Source: Pedobacter cryoconitis (lineage in GTDB: Bacteria > Bacteroidota > Bacteroidia > Sphingobacteriales > Sphingobacteriaceae). Taken from it: a DNA stretch of 64,000 nt. Positions 51,826 through 61,533 of this stretch are shown here, in pieces. The notes beneath the pieces were generated by a model. It had not been told where the DNA came from, searched no databases, and saw only the letters and a list, made by a program, of their open reading frames with translations. Location of the stretch: positions 1 through 64,000 of the forward strand of contig NZ_QLLR01000011.1 in the NCBI RefSeq assembly GCF_003259615.1, in the 5' to 3' direction. Each line of letters starts with the position of its first letter. Positions within the stretch are counted from its first letter, which is position 1. The translations under genes and the position numbers were made by a program.

Positions 51826-52825
51826 AATTCCTGATGCCTTTTATAAAATAGCTCCAGACCACACTGGAATGATAAACACCGGTGTGTTTGGAGTAAGTTA
51901 ATTGCATTTTGGCCCTTTTAGCACCTGTTTTTCTCAGGTTAGTCAAGAACTGGAAATGGGCCTTATTCACTGCAAATGCAAATTTGGTTTCTCCTTTAAG
52001 CAGAAACTGCATCCAGGCCACAAAATCAATGGTCATCCTGAGTGTTATACTCCATAGTGCTTCCAGAGCAGGCAGGTTTTTTTGCATAATCATCAGGTTA
52101 TTTCTAAAGTTCAGAAAAACTTTATAAGGGTTATTTGCAGCTAAAGTGCCGCCACCAACATGGTAAACTTCTGCATCGGGACAATAGATAATTTGATACC
52201 CCAGGTTCTTTAATCGCCAGCAAAGATCAATCTCTTCCATATGTGCAAAAAGATCAGGATCTAAGCCTCCGGTTTCTTCCCATTGTGCTCTTTTGATAAA
52301 GAAAGCCGCGCCACTTGCCCAAAAGATTTCTTTAGCATCATTATATTGCCCTAAATCATCCTCCACCTGGTCAAAAATCCTTCCTCTGCAAAATGGGAAA
52401 GCATTAATATCCAGGAAACCACCCGCAGCACCAGCATATTCAAATTGAGTTTTATTCTTCTGCCATTTAATTTTAGGCTGAGCAGCAGCAATCCGGGAAT
52501 CCGCTTCCATTGCTTTAATCACCGGTTCAATCCAATTTTCAGGAACCTCTACATCCGAATTCAGTAAAACGTAATAATCAGCGCTTACCTGCTTAAGGAT
52601 CCGGTTATAACCTTCTGCAAATCCATAATTATGCGCATTCACAATCACCTGGATCTCAGGAAAATTAGCCCTCACATACTCAACAGAACCATCCGTTGAA
52701 GCATTGTCACCCACAACCAGCTGAAGATTCGGATACTGGCTTTTAATTACTCCGGGTAAAAAATCAGACAACAATTGTTTTCCATTCCAATTGAGGATTA
52801 CCACAGCTACACTCGGCTCTGACAT
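51800..52825 (-). CDS. Family 2 glycosyltransferase
   Basis: The 341-aa protein has the GT-A nucleotide-sugar fold: V-V-I-L-N-W-N-G near the start, V-G-D-N-A-S-T-D-G-S, L-L-N-S-D-V-E-V (metal-binding DxD-like), W-A-S-G-A-A-F and E-E-I-D-L-C-W-R. A hydrophobic stretch near 265-280 may anchor it to the membrane. This type adds rhamnose or other sugars to surface polysaccharides or LPS. No polysaccharide cluster is nearby. Its 3' end overlaps aroQ by 26 nt. Confidence 0.9.
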   Translation of the reverse strand: MSEPSVAVVILNWNGKQLLSDFLPGVIKSQYPNLQLVVGDNASTDGSVEYVRANFPEIQVIVNAHNYGFAEGYNRILKQVSADYYVLLNSDVEVPENWIEPVIKAMEADSRIAAAQPKIKWQKNKTQFEYAGAAGGFLDINAFPFCRGRIFDQVEDDLGQYNDAKEIFWASGAAFFIKRAQWEETGGLDPDLFAHMEEIDLCWRLKNLGYQIIYCPDAEVYHVGGGTLAANNPYKVFLNFRNNLMIMQKNLPALEALWSITLRMTIDFVAWMQFLLKGETKFAFAVNKAHFQFLTNLRKTGAKRAKMQLTYSKHTGVYHSSVVWSYFIKGIRNFSQLKDFR

Positions 52826-52931
52826 TAGCTTAATTTCTCGTTTACGTTCATAAAAAAATGGAGATCAAATAGGAAAAAAGCCTTTTTTATCATTATTTTG
52901 CCTGATTGAAAATGCAAACATAAATTAACCA

Positions 52932-53543
52932 ATGCACAATCCAGCTATATTTCCACTTTTTTATCTTCCACCTGTAAGTTATTTCTCTGCTTTAAACGCT
53001 CATAATTACGAATTCATTTTAGAAAAGGAAGAACATTTTCCTAAACAAACTTACCGCAACAGAACCAGAATTTATTCACCCAATGGCGCTTTAGACCTGT
53101 TTCTGCCAGTGATTAAAGGATCAAAATACCATACCAAAGTCAAAGATGTAAAAATAAGTTATGATTTTAAATGGCAGCGCCTGCACTGGTTAAGCCTGGA
53201 AAGCTGTTACCGGAATTCTGCCTATTTCGAATATTATGAAGATGAACTCGCCGTTTTCTATAACAAGAAATTCGAATTCCTTTTTGACTATAATCTGGAA
53301 ATACTGCAGTGGATTTTCAAACAATTGAAAAAACCTGCTGAATTTAATTTCACTACAGAATATGTTAAAGAAATAGCCCCGGAAAATGACTACAGGTTGA
53401 AGCTTCATTTCAAGGAACCCGAATTGATTACTCCTGCAAAACCTTATTTCCAGGTATTCGAAGATAGAATGGGATTTATGCCAAACATGAGCATCGTTGA
53501 TTTGTTATTCAATCAAGGTCCTCAGACCAAAAACTATCTCTAA
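52932..53543 (+). CDS. WbqC-family protein
   Basis: The 203-aa protein matches the WbqC family: F-Y-L-P-P-V-S-Y-F-S-A-L near the start, Y-R-N-R-T-R-I-Y-S-P-N-G, L-P-V-I-K-G (normally L-P-x-K-x-G), W-Q-R-L-H-W-L-S-L-E-S-C-Y-R-N-S-A-Y-F-E-Y-Y, and a C-terminal M-S-I-V-D-L-L-F-N-Q-G. WbqC proteins are found in polysaccharide and sugar-modification clusters, with no proven reaction. It starts at 52932, and corA follows 3 nt after its stop, so they share a transcript. Confidence 0.88.
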   Translation: MHNPAIFPLFYLPPVSYFSALNAHNYEFILEKEEHFPKQTYRNRTRIYSPNGALDLFLPVIKGSKYHTKVKDVKISYDFKWQRLHWLSLESCYRNSAYFEYYEDELAVFYNKKFEFLFDYNLEILQWIFKQLKKPAEFNFTTEYVKEIAPENDYRLKLHFKEPELITPAKPYFQVFEDRMGFMPNMSIVDLLFNQGPQTKNYL

Positions 53544-53546
53544 TGT

Positions 53547-54671
53547 ATGGGTATTGATAAAAAAGGCAAATCACGTAAAAAGAAACAACGCTTAAAAATA
53601 CCCCTGGCAGGTTCCAGTCCAGGGGTAGTATATATAGATGAAAACTCATTAAAGCCAGTAATTACGCTCCATAAAATCAGTGAAGCGTCTTATGAAACCA
53701 AAGAGCTTCCCAATATCAACCGCATTTCGCAATTGCTGGCAGACAAGAATTTCACCTTTTGGATTGAAATAAAAGGCTTTGCTTCTCCAGAATTATTTGA
53801 AACCTTGTACAATGAACTTCACGTGAACCGGTTGATTCTCGAAGATATTACCAGATCCTATCAAAGGCCAAAAATTGAAGAATATGATGATTATGTTTTC
53901 GCAGTCAGCAGAATGCTTTTGCTCGATGAAGAAAAGAACCTGGAAAACGAACAATTATCCTTTATCCTGACTGATAATGCGCTGATTACCCTGCAGGAAA
54001 ACTACTCAGACTGTTTTAGCCCGGTTATTCAGAGGCTAAAAGCAGGGAAGGGGAATATCCGGATTGCTGGCAGCAGCTATATTATGTATGCACTCATGGA
54101 TATTGTGGTAGATAAGTATTTCGAGATTCTTGGTTTCTGGAGTGAAGAACTCGATTTGATAGAAGATCGCCTGTTTGACAAACCGGATAAGAGTTTCATG
54201 TTTGATGTTCAGCTGATCAAAAGAAACCTGATTAATATTCGCAGGGTCGCATGGCCTGAAAGAGATAAGCTGAATGATATGCTCCGCAGCGACAGCCATT
54301 TGATTACTGATCAAACCAAGCTCTATATTCGTGACGCTTATGATCATTGTATACAAATTATTGATATAGTTGAATCCTTGAAAGAGATTTCGGCCAGTAA
54401 TATTGATATGTATCTATCAATTATCAGTAACCGGATGAACGAAATCATGAAGGTGCTCACGATCATTTCCTCCATATTTATACCGCTTACTTTTATTGCC
54501 GGAGTCTATGGAATGAATTTCGCCAAAGAAGATCCGGTGACCCATAAATTTATGCCTTACAATATGCCGGAGCTCTACGCGTCACACGGGTATTTGTATA
54601 CAATGCTGATTATGGTCGTTATTGCAGTGCTTCAAGTCATCTATTTTTGGCGAAAAGGATGGTTTAAGTAA
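53547..54671 (+). CDS. corA: CorA-family magnesium/cobalt channel
   Basis: The 374-aa pentameric channel protein has a long cytoplasmic domain with the coiled helices, two C-terminal membrane helices (about 318-335 and 350-370), and the selectivity loop Y-G-M-N-F (about 325-329) between them. The following periplasmic loop carries the acidic E-D-P and M-P-E-L-Y segments. The N-terminus is basic (K-K-G-K-S-R-K-K-K-Q-R). It imports Mg2+ and other divalent ions. A second, unrelated magnesium transporter (mgtE) starts 45 nt downstream on the same strand. Confidence 0.95.
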   Translation: MGIDKKGKSRKKKQRLKIPLAGSSPGVVYIDENSLKPVITLHKISEASYETKELPNINRISQLLADKNFTFWIEIKGFASPELFETLYNELHVNRLILEDITRSYQRPKIEEYDDYVFAVSRMLLLDEEKNLENEQLSFILTDNALITLQENYSDCFSPVIQRLKAGKGNIRIAGSSYIMYALMDIVVDKYFEILGFWSEELDLIEDRLFDKPDKSFMFDVQLIKRNLINIRRVAWPERDKLNDMLRSDSHLITDQTKLYIRDAYDHCIQIIDIVESLKEISASNIDMYLSIISNRMNEIMKVLTIISSIFIPLTFIAGVYGMNFAKEDPVTHKFMPYNMPELYASHGYLYTMLIMVVIAVLQVIYFWRKGWFK

Positions 54672-54716
54672 ATGTCAGCGGTCATAAAAGAGAAAATATA
54701 ATTACCTTAGCCTGGC

Positions 54717-56066
54717 ATGCAATCCTATGAACTAGACAAATCTGATGTTACCAGAATAAAATCCGCCCTGAATGGCAGCGATAATCAATTGGCTGTAATT
54801 CTGGACGAATACCATGCGTCCGAAATTGCCATCTTATTTGAAAGCCTGACACAAGAGGACAGACAGCGGATCATCAACCTTCTTCCCGTTGAAACTGCAT
54901 CAGAGATTTTTGCAGAAATGCACGAAGAAGCGCATCCTGAAGAATTACTTTTCCAGCTCCATCCGGATAAACGTACCGAGATTGTAGAAGAACTCGATTA
55001 CGACGATGCGACAGATATTATCTCGCAACTCGAAGAACACGAGCAAAAAGAAATCCTCGAAGACCTGAGCGAAAACGACGCTTCTAATATCAGGAACCTG
55101 TTAAGCTACGACGAAGATACGGCAGGAGGGCTGATGAATACGGAATTTATCCGGATTCAGCTTCACCTGAAAAAAAAGGATGCCATTGATGAGATCATCA
55201 GGCAAAGCGAAGAAATTGAAGAATTCTATACCATTTTTGTAGTAGACGAAAACAACGTATTCCAGGGAATTGTCTCCTTAAAAGATATTATCAAAGCTAA
55301 AGGAAATGTAGAAATCACTTCACTCGTGAAGTCTGATGTGGCCTGGGTAAGCCCTGATACTGATCAGGAAGAAGTAGCAAGACTGATTTCTCAATATAAT
55401 ATTACCAGTATTCCAGTGCTGGACAACCAGATGAAACTATTGGGAAGAGTGACTTTCGATGATGTTATTGACGTATTAGAAGATGAAAATACAGAAGACA
55501 TCCTGAAAATATCCGGAGTATCAGAAGATGAAGAATTAAGCGGTAACTGGGTAGAAGCCGTAAAATCAAGATTACCGTGGTTAATTATCAATTTGGGAAC
55601 TGCTTTTCTGGCTTCCGCGGTGGTCAGACATTTCGAACCCACCATTGCTAAAATCGCAGTACTTTCTGCTTACATGACTATTATTGCAGGAATGGGAGGC
55701 AATGCAGCAACTCAGGCACTGGCTGTAACCGTTAGAAGGATTTCTCTATACGATTTAACTGACAACCAGGCTTATCGTACCGTCTTAAAGGAATTCACTG
55801 TAGGTTTGATCAACGGCGCGGTAACCGGCTTAATCGTTTTCATCTTTGCGCTTGTATTTGATGCCAACCCGCTATTAGGGCTGGTTATCTTTCTGGCGAT
55901 GACGGGTAACCTGGTTATTGCAGGTGTAACAGGAGCGGGGATACCCCTGATGCTGAAAAGAGTAGGTATCGACCCTGCAATTGCCTCCTCAATTATTATC
56001 ACCACTTTTACCGATGTATTCGGCTTCTTACTTTTACTTGGAATGGCCAGTAAATTATTGCTATAA
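54717..56066 (+). CDS. mgtE: MgtE-type magnesium transporter
   Basis: The 449-aa protein has the MgtE order: an N domain of helical repeats with acidic D-I-I-S-Q-L-E-E-H-E and L-L-S-Y-D-E-D-T-A-G-G-L-M-N (about 25-140), tandem CBS domains (about 140-265), a plug helix and a five-helix membrane domain (about 285-449) with A-G-M-G-G-N-A-A-T-Q-A-L and the Asp-containing T-T-F-T-D-V-F-G. It is a Mg2+-gated homodimer. A TACCTTAG sequence (54703-54710) just upstream may give it its own promoter. Confidence 0.96.
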   Translation: MQSYELDKSDVTRIKSALNGSDNQLAVILDEYHASEIAILFESLTQEDRQRIINLLPVETASEIFAEMHEEAHPEELLFQLHPDKRTEIVEELDYDDATDIISQLEEHEQKEILEDLSENDASNIRNLLSYDEDTAGGLMNTEFIRIQLHLKKKDAIDEIIRQSEEIEEFYTIFVVDENNVFQGIVSLKDIIKAKGNVEITSLVKSDVAWVSPDTDQEEVARLISQYNITSIPVLDNQMKLLGRVTFDDVIDVLEDENTEDILKISGVSEDEELSGNWVEAVKSRLPWLIINLGTAFLASAVVRHFEPTIAKIAVLSAYMTIIAGMGGNAATQALAVTVRRISLYDLTDNQAYRTVLKEFTVGLINGAVTGLIVFIFALVFDANPLLGLVIFLAMTGNLVIAGVTGAGIPLMLKRVGIDPAIASSIIITTFTDVFGFLLLLGMASKLLL

Positions 56067-56084
56067 ACCGGCTATTAAAGCAGC

Positions 56085-57098
56085 TTACTCATCCACATTA
56101 AGCTGTGAAGGAGTAAGCTCATAAAGACCAAGAATAGTATTCGCTTCGTCAATAAAACGTTCGATCTTTTTAGTATTTCTGAAACTAATCAGGATCAGCT
56201 GCCTGGTTTTCCCCTGAGCAGGAAGATCAAGAATAGCCTTTACTTCTGTGCCGGTATAGATAAAGTTCATAGACCTGCGAACAATTACAAACTGGATAAA
56301 ATCCTCAAATGAATAGATCTTTCGGATAGCACCACCCAAAGTCGAATAGATAATCTGGCGGTTACCCTGGTCAAAACTTACAGAAGTGAAGAACGCGTTT
56401 ACGAAAACCGCACCTAAAACCAAAGGAAGATAAGTAACCATTAATCTTTTATAAGTTTCCCTATCATTCATAAAATCCGGATAAGCCAGGATAACGAAAG
56501 TCAGTGCAATTAATAAAATCCCCAGAATAAGACCACCTGTTTTATTAAACAGCACCTTATAAATACCATTTTCTTCCTTAAAGAACTGAAAATCAAAAAC
56601 AGGTGATTTCACATGCAGCGGACGATTAGAGAACACAAGCTCATTGATTCTCGGTAAAACTTCTTCCTCATAAGCAATCAGGTTTTTGTTGGTTAATTTG
56701 GAATAACCGCAGGAAATAAGGATTCCTTTTCCATGCCTGTTTTCCTTGGAAAATACCTTATAACTTATAGCACCCATCGTATCATAAGGAGTGATTGTCG
56801 CAATCTGATCAAAAGGAATACTGTTGATCGTTATGCCGAACAGCTTCGTATACAATTGCCTGCTATCCCCGTCAAAGACAGTTTTTCGCTCACCGCTCCC
56901 ATATAAAACAAGTGCAAGCAATAAAATCAGCCCCTGGAATATCAGCAGCGTAGAAACGTTCGTTAAGGTGCCGGTCAGAAATAGAGTTACGTTCAGCGCA
57001 GTAAATGCAATCACGTAGATTATACTGATTCTGCGCGCCATTCTTGCCGGGTAAATAGTTAAGGTATCGGCTTCGTTAATCCAGTAGGTTTTCGCCAT
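56085..57098 (-). CDS. Membrane protein with two PH-like domains, unknown
   Basis: The 337-aa product has two copies of a membrane-hairpin plus beta domain unit. The first has helices near 25-45 and 50-68 followed by D-G-D-S-R-Q-L-Y-T-K-L-F-G-I-T and I-P-F-D-Q-I-A-T-I. The second has helices near 193-212 and 224-243 followed by F-D-Q-G-N-R-Q-I-I-Y-S-T-L and Y-S-F-E-D-F-I-Q-F-V-I. The parallel D/N-R-Q-x-Y/I pattern after each hairpin suggests an internal duplication like membrane PH (bPH) proteins. No family assigned. Starts 15 nt after the stop of the gene at 57114, which is upstream on the same strand. Confidence 0.8.
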   Translation of the reverse strand: MAKTYWINEADTLTIYPARMARRISIIYVIAFTALNVTLFLTGTLTNVSTLLIFQGLILLLALVLYGSGERKTVFDGDSRQLYTKLFGITINSIPFDQIATITPYDTMGAISYKVFSKENRHGKGILISCGYSKLTNKNLIAYEEEVLPRINELVFSNRPLHVKSPVFDFQFFKEENGIYKVLFNKTGGLILGILLIALTFVILAYPDFMNDRETYKRLMVTYLPLVLGAVFVNAFFTSVSFDQGNRQIIYSTLGGAIRKIYSFEDFIQFVIVRRSMNFIYTGTEVKAILDLPAQGKTRQLILISFRNTKKIERFIDEANTILGLYELTPSQLNVDE

Positions 57099-57113
57099 TT
57101 TGTTTATGTTAAT

Positions 57114-57536
57114 TTAGATGCAGGACCCACAAATGTAAGCAACCTGGTAATATTTTTTACCGTCCTCGTAACGGGTAGTTCCACTCGGGGTTATTTTTTC
57201 ACCGTGCAAAAAAGTCTTTTGATCAACGCCGGTCAGCTTTTGATACTTTGCCTTCGTTGGAATTAAATAACTGATACTCTCTGTAACCATTGCCGGAGTA
57301 TAATAGATAAATAAGTACTCCTGTGCAGTTTTATTATGATACAAATAGAGAAAGCCACCAGCTTTTTTCGGCCCGCCATATACCTTTTTAAAACCATTTT
57401 TCTTTAAGATCTGCGGATGTGAAACAGCAGCATCTTTCCAAAAGGAGAAGATACCCTCATGCTGAAATGTCTGAGCCACACTGTTCGTAGTCAGCAGTAA
57501 AAACGGAAGCACAATTAGTAATAAGTATCTTTTCAT
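57114..57536 (-). CDS. Small exported protein, unknown function
   Basis: The 140-aa product has a signal peptide (MKRYLLLIVLPFLLLTTNSVAQ). The mature domain is rich in aromatics and Lys (F-K-K-V-Y-G-G-P-K-K-A-G-G-F-L-Y-L-Y-H-N) and ends in A-Y-I-C-G-S-C-I, where two Cys close to the C-terminus may form a disulfide or bind metal. No family recognised. It shares a transcript with the PH-like membrane protein gene, 15 nt apart. Confidence 0.75.
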   Translation of the reverse strand: MKRYLLLIVLPFLLLTTNSVAQTFQHEGIFSFWKDAAVSHPQILKKNGFKKVYGGPKKAGGFLYLYHNKTAQEYLFIYYTPAMVTESISYLIPTKAKYQKLTGVDQKTFLHGEKITPSGTTRYEDGKKYYQVAYICGSCI

Positions 57537-57557
57537 TCATTGATTTAATTTAACTCA

Positions 57558-57592
57558 TAAAAAAGCCGCTGCCTTGTAATAAAGCAGCGGCT
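57558..57592 (-). terminator. Terminator of the Ohr gene
   Basis: A 9-bp stem AGCCGCTGC / GCAGCGGCT (loop 11 nt) is followed on the minus strand by six T. Confidence 0.88.
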
Positions 57593-57609
57593 CTATAATT
57601 ATTTAAGCG

Positions 57610-58020
57610 CTATATAGCGGTAACTCTTGTTTCAATATTACCTCTGGTAGCTTTTGAATAAGGGCAGGCCTTGTGCGCTTTGTCAGCCAGCTTCTGAGTT
57701 TCCTCATGGCTAAGCCCCGGAACATGCACATCCAGCTCTGCAGAGAGCACATAAGCATTACCATCCTGATTAAACGAAACCTGTACGTTAACTGTAGCAT
57801 CAGCCACCTCTATACCTTCGTTTTTAGCCACTGCATGTAATGCGCCCAGGTAACAGGGGCCCCATGCCGCAGCGAATAATTGTTCAGGATTTGTTGCTCC
57901 TCCCTGACCACCCATTTCTTTAGGTGTTCTTACTTCAAATTCTATTGTTCCATCACTTGATTTTATATGGCCATCACGACCTCCTTTAGCTAGTACTGCA
58001 GCTGTATATAACTTTTCCAT
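57610..58020 (-). CDS. ohr: Organic hydroperoxide resistance protein (Ohr/OsmC family)
   Basis: The 136-aa cytoplasmic peroxidase reduces organic and fatty-acid hydroperoxides. It has the two redox cysteines Cys56 (W-G-P-C-Y-L-G-A-L) and Cys119 (A-C-P-Y-S-K-A-T-R-G-N-I) with N-P-E-Q-L-F-A-A-A between. The second cysteine sits in the Ohr, not OsmC, context. Ohr is usually controlled by OhrR, which is not seen here. Single gene; its own terminator follows. Confidence 0.93.
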   Translation of the reverse strand: MEKLYTAAVLAKGGRDGHIKSSDGTIEFEVRTPKEMGGQGGATNPEQLFAAAWGPCYLGALHAVAKNEGIEVADATVNVQVSFNQDGNAYVLSAELDVHVPGLSHEETQKLADKAHKACPYSKATRGNIETRVTAI

Positions 58021-58065
58021 GTTTTCTTGTTTATGCTATTACAACAAAAATCCATGCCTTAAGTT

Positions 58066-60228
58066 TTATATTTTAATCCTTTCAGTTAATTTAAAAATAT
58101 CATAAGCCACCTTCTGGATCATATCATACTGCTCAGTAACCATCCTTTCATTCGGATCGGTAACCTTCTGATCATCCTGTATACTTTTGATTAAGGGCAC
58201 GTTACTCAGCTCGCCATCATTTTTAATCAGGTACTCCGCAGAAAGGTTCAGCAGGTAAAGCGTGTTGTTTACAATGGGCTTTAATTCATCAGGCCGGCTC
58301 AATGAAAAAGCATGTTCTTTAAAATAAAGGGAAAGTGTAGCCGTATAAGAAGACAACAAATGATTAAGTGCAGTGAACTGATGCAGCTCAGGCATTAACC
58401 GCTGTTTACTCTTAGGCTCAGAGAACATCTTTTGAAAAATAGAAGATAAATTCGCAGACGTTACATAGACCTCCTTACGTGACAGCCTGTAATTGGTCAG
58501 GTTGTGTTCTGTCTCAGTATATAAAAGCGTGACTTCGGTAAAATAAGCCATATTTGCTCTTATCGTACTCAGCATGGCCTCTTTTAAATTCTTGTTCTCC
58601 CAGTTAGGGAATAAAGTATAACTTCCTAATAAAGCAATCCCAGAACCAATTAAAGTATCAAAAATCCTTTCCCGGGCTACAGATAAACTCCCCATCCCCA
58701 GAAAATCGAACAAGACCAGAATATACGGGGTCATAAACAGCACACTCACAATATAATTCTTCCGTTGAAAGCTGTAAGTCCCGATCATGCAAAATAACAG
58801 GATAAAAAACAGCGTATGCCTGTCATGGATATAAACCAGGATACCCATTCCAATAAGCGCCCCTACAACAGTACCGATTAAACGCTCGTAATTACGCTGT
58901 TTGGTTAAACTAAATGCCGGCTTGGAAATAACCAGTACTGTCAGTAAGATCCAGTAACTATGAGAAGAATCAAGCATTTTGGCGACCAGGTACCCAATCA
59001 GCATCGCAATTGATACACGCATTGCATGTCTGAAAGTAGAAGAACTAAAAGTAAGGTTATCAAAAAACAACTTGGCATCAAACTTCTGCCGCGTAATAAA
59101 ACGCTCTGTATCCACTGCACTGCTATTTTTTAAATTCTTTTTCTCTTTCTTATTGAAGTATCCATTGATAGTTTTAACCCTGGCAGCTATATTTTCAATA
59201 TTTACCTCGATATTTTTCAGCGCAATCAGCCCTAATGTATTGTACTTGCCGTCCGTATTATCCTTTTCAAGCACATTGATTTCATCTTTCAAGCGCTTCA
59301 CATCTTCGGTTAATACTGCAGGCGGGCGGGGAGTGCCACCAGTTTTAAGTGCAAATGCAATTTCATCAAGCTCCCAGGCAATCCTGTTGATAATCCGCTC
59401 ATAGCGGGAAAGTATCCCAGCCTTATCAAATTGATCATGGAGCTGCTCATAATTATAATAAGTGGACATGACCTGTTCATAAAGATCTACCATGTCTACA
59501 AAAACCAATAATAAAAACCTGCCTTCCGGAGTAGATTCCCTGACGATCTCGCGGGTTTTAAATAAAACCTCTCTCACCGCATCCTGCTTTTCATGAACAG
59601 CTACCTGAAGCTGGATCAGTTCCGCGTAATTATCGTCATAATTAGTGCTTTCATGATAAAATTTAGCCTTTGCTCTCAGAAATTCGCTGACCTCATGGAT
59701 AGAATCGCTCAGCGTTTGTTGTACCAGCCGATAAGGTCTGAGCCTATAGAAGAAATAACTTAAAACCGTATACCATAAACTACCTGAGAGGACCAGCGCA
59801 GAATAGATCAGCACATCTTTCCATGGCCTTACATCATCAATACTCAATACCATGATCAGCAAAGATGCTGTACCCACTAAAGCTGCTCTTGTGCCATAAA
59901 GGAAAAACATAGAGAACAGGAAACTACAGCCCACCAATAACACTGCGATGAAATACTGGTTCTTATTTGTCAAACCTACAATCACAGAAAGTATCGTGAT
60001 CAGTACCGTAGTAACCAGCATTGCATTCCTGCGATGAACAATCGGCCCCGGGGTATCAACAACGCTCACACATAATGCGCCCAGTGATAAAGTCATCCCA
60101 TATTTCAATAGCCCGAACTGCGCTAAAATCAAAGAGGGCAGAAGCACCCCAAAGGTGATCCGCAGCCCATCTGCAAAATAGGTGCTCAGTAAAAAATCAT
60201 GTATACTTCTGATGGGACGGTTAAACAT
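58066..60228 (-). CDS. FUSC-family (YccS/YhfK-like) membrane protein
   Basis: The 720-aa protein has two sets of about five or six membrane helices (about 20-160 and 385-540), each followed by a cytoplasmic helical domain (about 165-380 and 540-720). The second membrane half contains F-R-H-A-M-R-V-S-I-A-M-L-I-G-Y and R-N-Y-E-R-L-I-G-T-V-V-G-A-L-I-G, the FUSC signature. Family members are fusaric-acid or aromatic-acid exporters. Role here unproven. Single gene, minus strand. Confidence 0.9.
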   Translation of the reverse strand: MFNRPIRSIHDFLLSTYFADGLRITFGVLLPSLILAQFGLLKYGMTLSLGALCVSVVDTPGPIVHRRNAMLVTTVLITILSVIVGLTNKNQYFIAVLLVGCSFLFSMFFLYGTRAALVGTASLLIMVLSIDDVRPWKDVLIYSALVLSGSLWYTVLSYFFYRLRPYRLVQQTLSDSIHEVSEFLRAKAKFYHESTNYDDNYAELIQLQVAVHEKQDAVREVLFKTREIVRESTPEGRFLLLVFVDMVDLYEQVMSTYYNYEQLHDQFDKAGILSRYERIINRIAWELDEIAFALKTGGTPRPPAVLTEDVKRLKDEINVLEKDNTDGKYNTLGLIALKNIEVNIENIAARVKTINGYFNKKEKKNLKNSSAVDTERFITRQKFDAKLFFDNLTFSSSTFRHAMRVSIAMLIGYLVAKMLDSSHSYWILLTVLVISKPAFSLTKQRNYERLIGTVVGALIGMGILVYIHDRHTLFFILLFCMIGTYSFQRKNYIVSVLFMTPYILVLFDFLGMGSLSVARERIFDTLIGSGIALLGSYTLFPNWENKNLKEAMLSTIRANMAYFTEVTLLYTETEHNLTNYRLSRKEVYVTSANLSSIFQKMFSEPKSKQRLMPELHQFTALNHLLSSYTATLSLYFKEHAFSLSRPDELKPIVNNTLYLLNLSAEYLIKNDGELSNVPLIKSIQDDQKVTDPNERMVTEQYDMIQKVAYDIFKLTERIKI

Positions 60229-60283
60229 TTCTGGAGGTTAATATTTGAATTGAGCAATAATCTGACCGAAACAACTTAATTAA

Positions 60284-61498
60284 TCAGGAATGGTGCTTTT
60301 TAAGTGCAGCAGAACAAATAAACAGGCCGATAAGGGTTAGAAAAGCAGCCATTAAAAACGGTGCTCCCGGAAAATAAACGGTATGTTTTGGATTCGTGAA
60401 ATAGGCAAAAAGATTGTTCATCAAAAATGGGCCGATGATGGCTGCAACACTCATCAAACTTGCCGTAAACCCCTGTATCTCACCTTGTGCATTTGCTTCA
60501 ACATTATTGGAAATAATCCCCTGCATTGCCGGCCCGTAGATACCTGCCAGCCCATAAGGAAGCATAAAAGCAAACATCATCCAGCCCTGTGTTGCGAAGG
60601 CAAAAAGAACAAATCCGACCATATATAAAAACAGGCCATAAAAAACAGCCTTTTCCTGTCCTATCTTAGGGATAATGATCCTGATCAGTCCACCTTGTAC
60701 TACACCAACTACAATTCCGACAAAACCCAAAGAATATCCTACCCAAGCCTCATTCCAGTGGAACTTTTCCATCGTATAATAAGTCCAGGTAGACTGAACA
60801 GCATGTGCCGCCAGATATAAAAGGAACAAAGCACCCAAAAGACCGATCAATTTAGGATATTTTGCAACCCGCAATAAAGACCCTACAGGATTTGCTCTTT
60901 TCCAGTCAAAACTTCTTCTGTTTTCTTTTGCCAGTGATTCCGGTAAAATGAAATACCCATAAAGCCAGTTGACCAGGGCCAGCACAGCCGAAATAATAAA
61001 AGGTACGCGCAGTCCGAACTGGCTGAACACACCGCCAATAACAGGCCCCACAATAAAACCTATACCAAATGCAGCTCCGATCATGCCAAAGTTCTGCGCT
61101 CTTTTTTCCGGCGTACTCACATCAGCAATATAAGCCATTGCCGTAGTGAAACTTGCCCCGGTAACTCCTGCCAGTGCTCTTCCTACAAACAACCAGCCTA
61201 TAGTCGGTGCAAATGCCAGGAAAATATAATCAATTCCAAGGCCGAATAAAGATGCCAGGAGTATGGGTCTGCGTCCAAACTTATCACTCAAACCACCTAA
61301 AACAGGGGCGCTGATAAATTGCATAATAGAGTAAGACATAGTCAGATAACCACCGTAAAGTGCAGCAACACTTATTCCGCCGCCTGTAAGTTCTTCTATT
61401 AGTTTTGGTAACACGGGGATGATAATTCCAAATCCCGTAAAGTCAATCAGTAAAGTGATAAAAATAAATCCAATTGCAGATTTTTTTGGAGAGGCCAT
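60284..61498 (-). CDS. MFS transporter, TetA-like
   Basis: The 404-aa protein has 12 membrane helices, a TCR/Tet type start ([19 protein letters not shown]), motif A in [14 protein letters not shown] and [12 protein letters not shown]. This branch exports tetracycline or other drugs by proton antiport. The first acidic residue of TM1 (Asp in L-I-D-F-T) is present. Substrate not deducible. Located 36 nt behind the ThuA gene on the same strand. Confidence 0.92.
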   Translation of the reverse strand: MASPKKSAIGFIFITLLIDFTGFGIIIPVLPKLIEELTGGGISVAALYGGYLTMSYSIMQFISAPVLGGLSDKFGRRPILLASLFGLGIDYIFLAFAPTIGWLFVGRALAGVTGASFTTAMAYIADVSTPEKRAQNFGMIGAAFGIGFIVGPVIGGVFSQFGLRVPFIISAVLALVNWLYGYFILPESLAKENRRSFDWKRANPVGSLLRVAKYPKLIGLLGALFLLYLAAHAVQSTWTYYTMEKFHWNEAWVGYSLGFVGIVVGVVQGGLIRIIIPKIGQEKAVFYGLFLYMVGFVLFAFATQGWMMFAFMLPYGLAGIYGPAMQGIISNNVEANAQGEIQGFTASLMSVAAIIGPFLMNNLFAYFTNPKHTVYFPGAPFLMAAFLTLIGLFICSAALKKHHS

Positions 61499-61533
61499 AT
61501 GATAAATTGAACCGTAAAATTAGCTTAATTTCT

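Noticed and set aside
58979-59404. 141-codon open frame antisense to the FUSC gene
   Set aside because: Hydrophobic product is explained by the complement of membrane-helix codons; no separate start signals.
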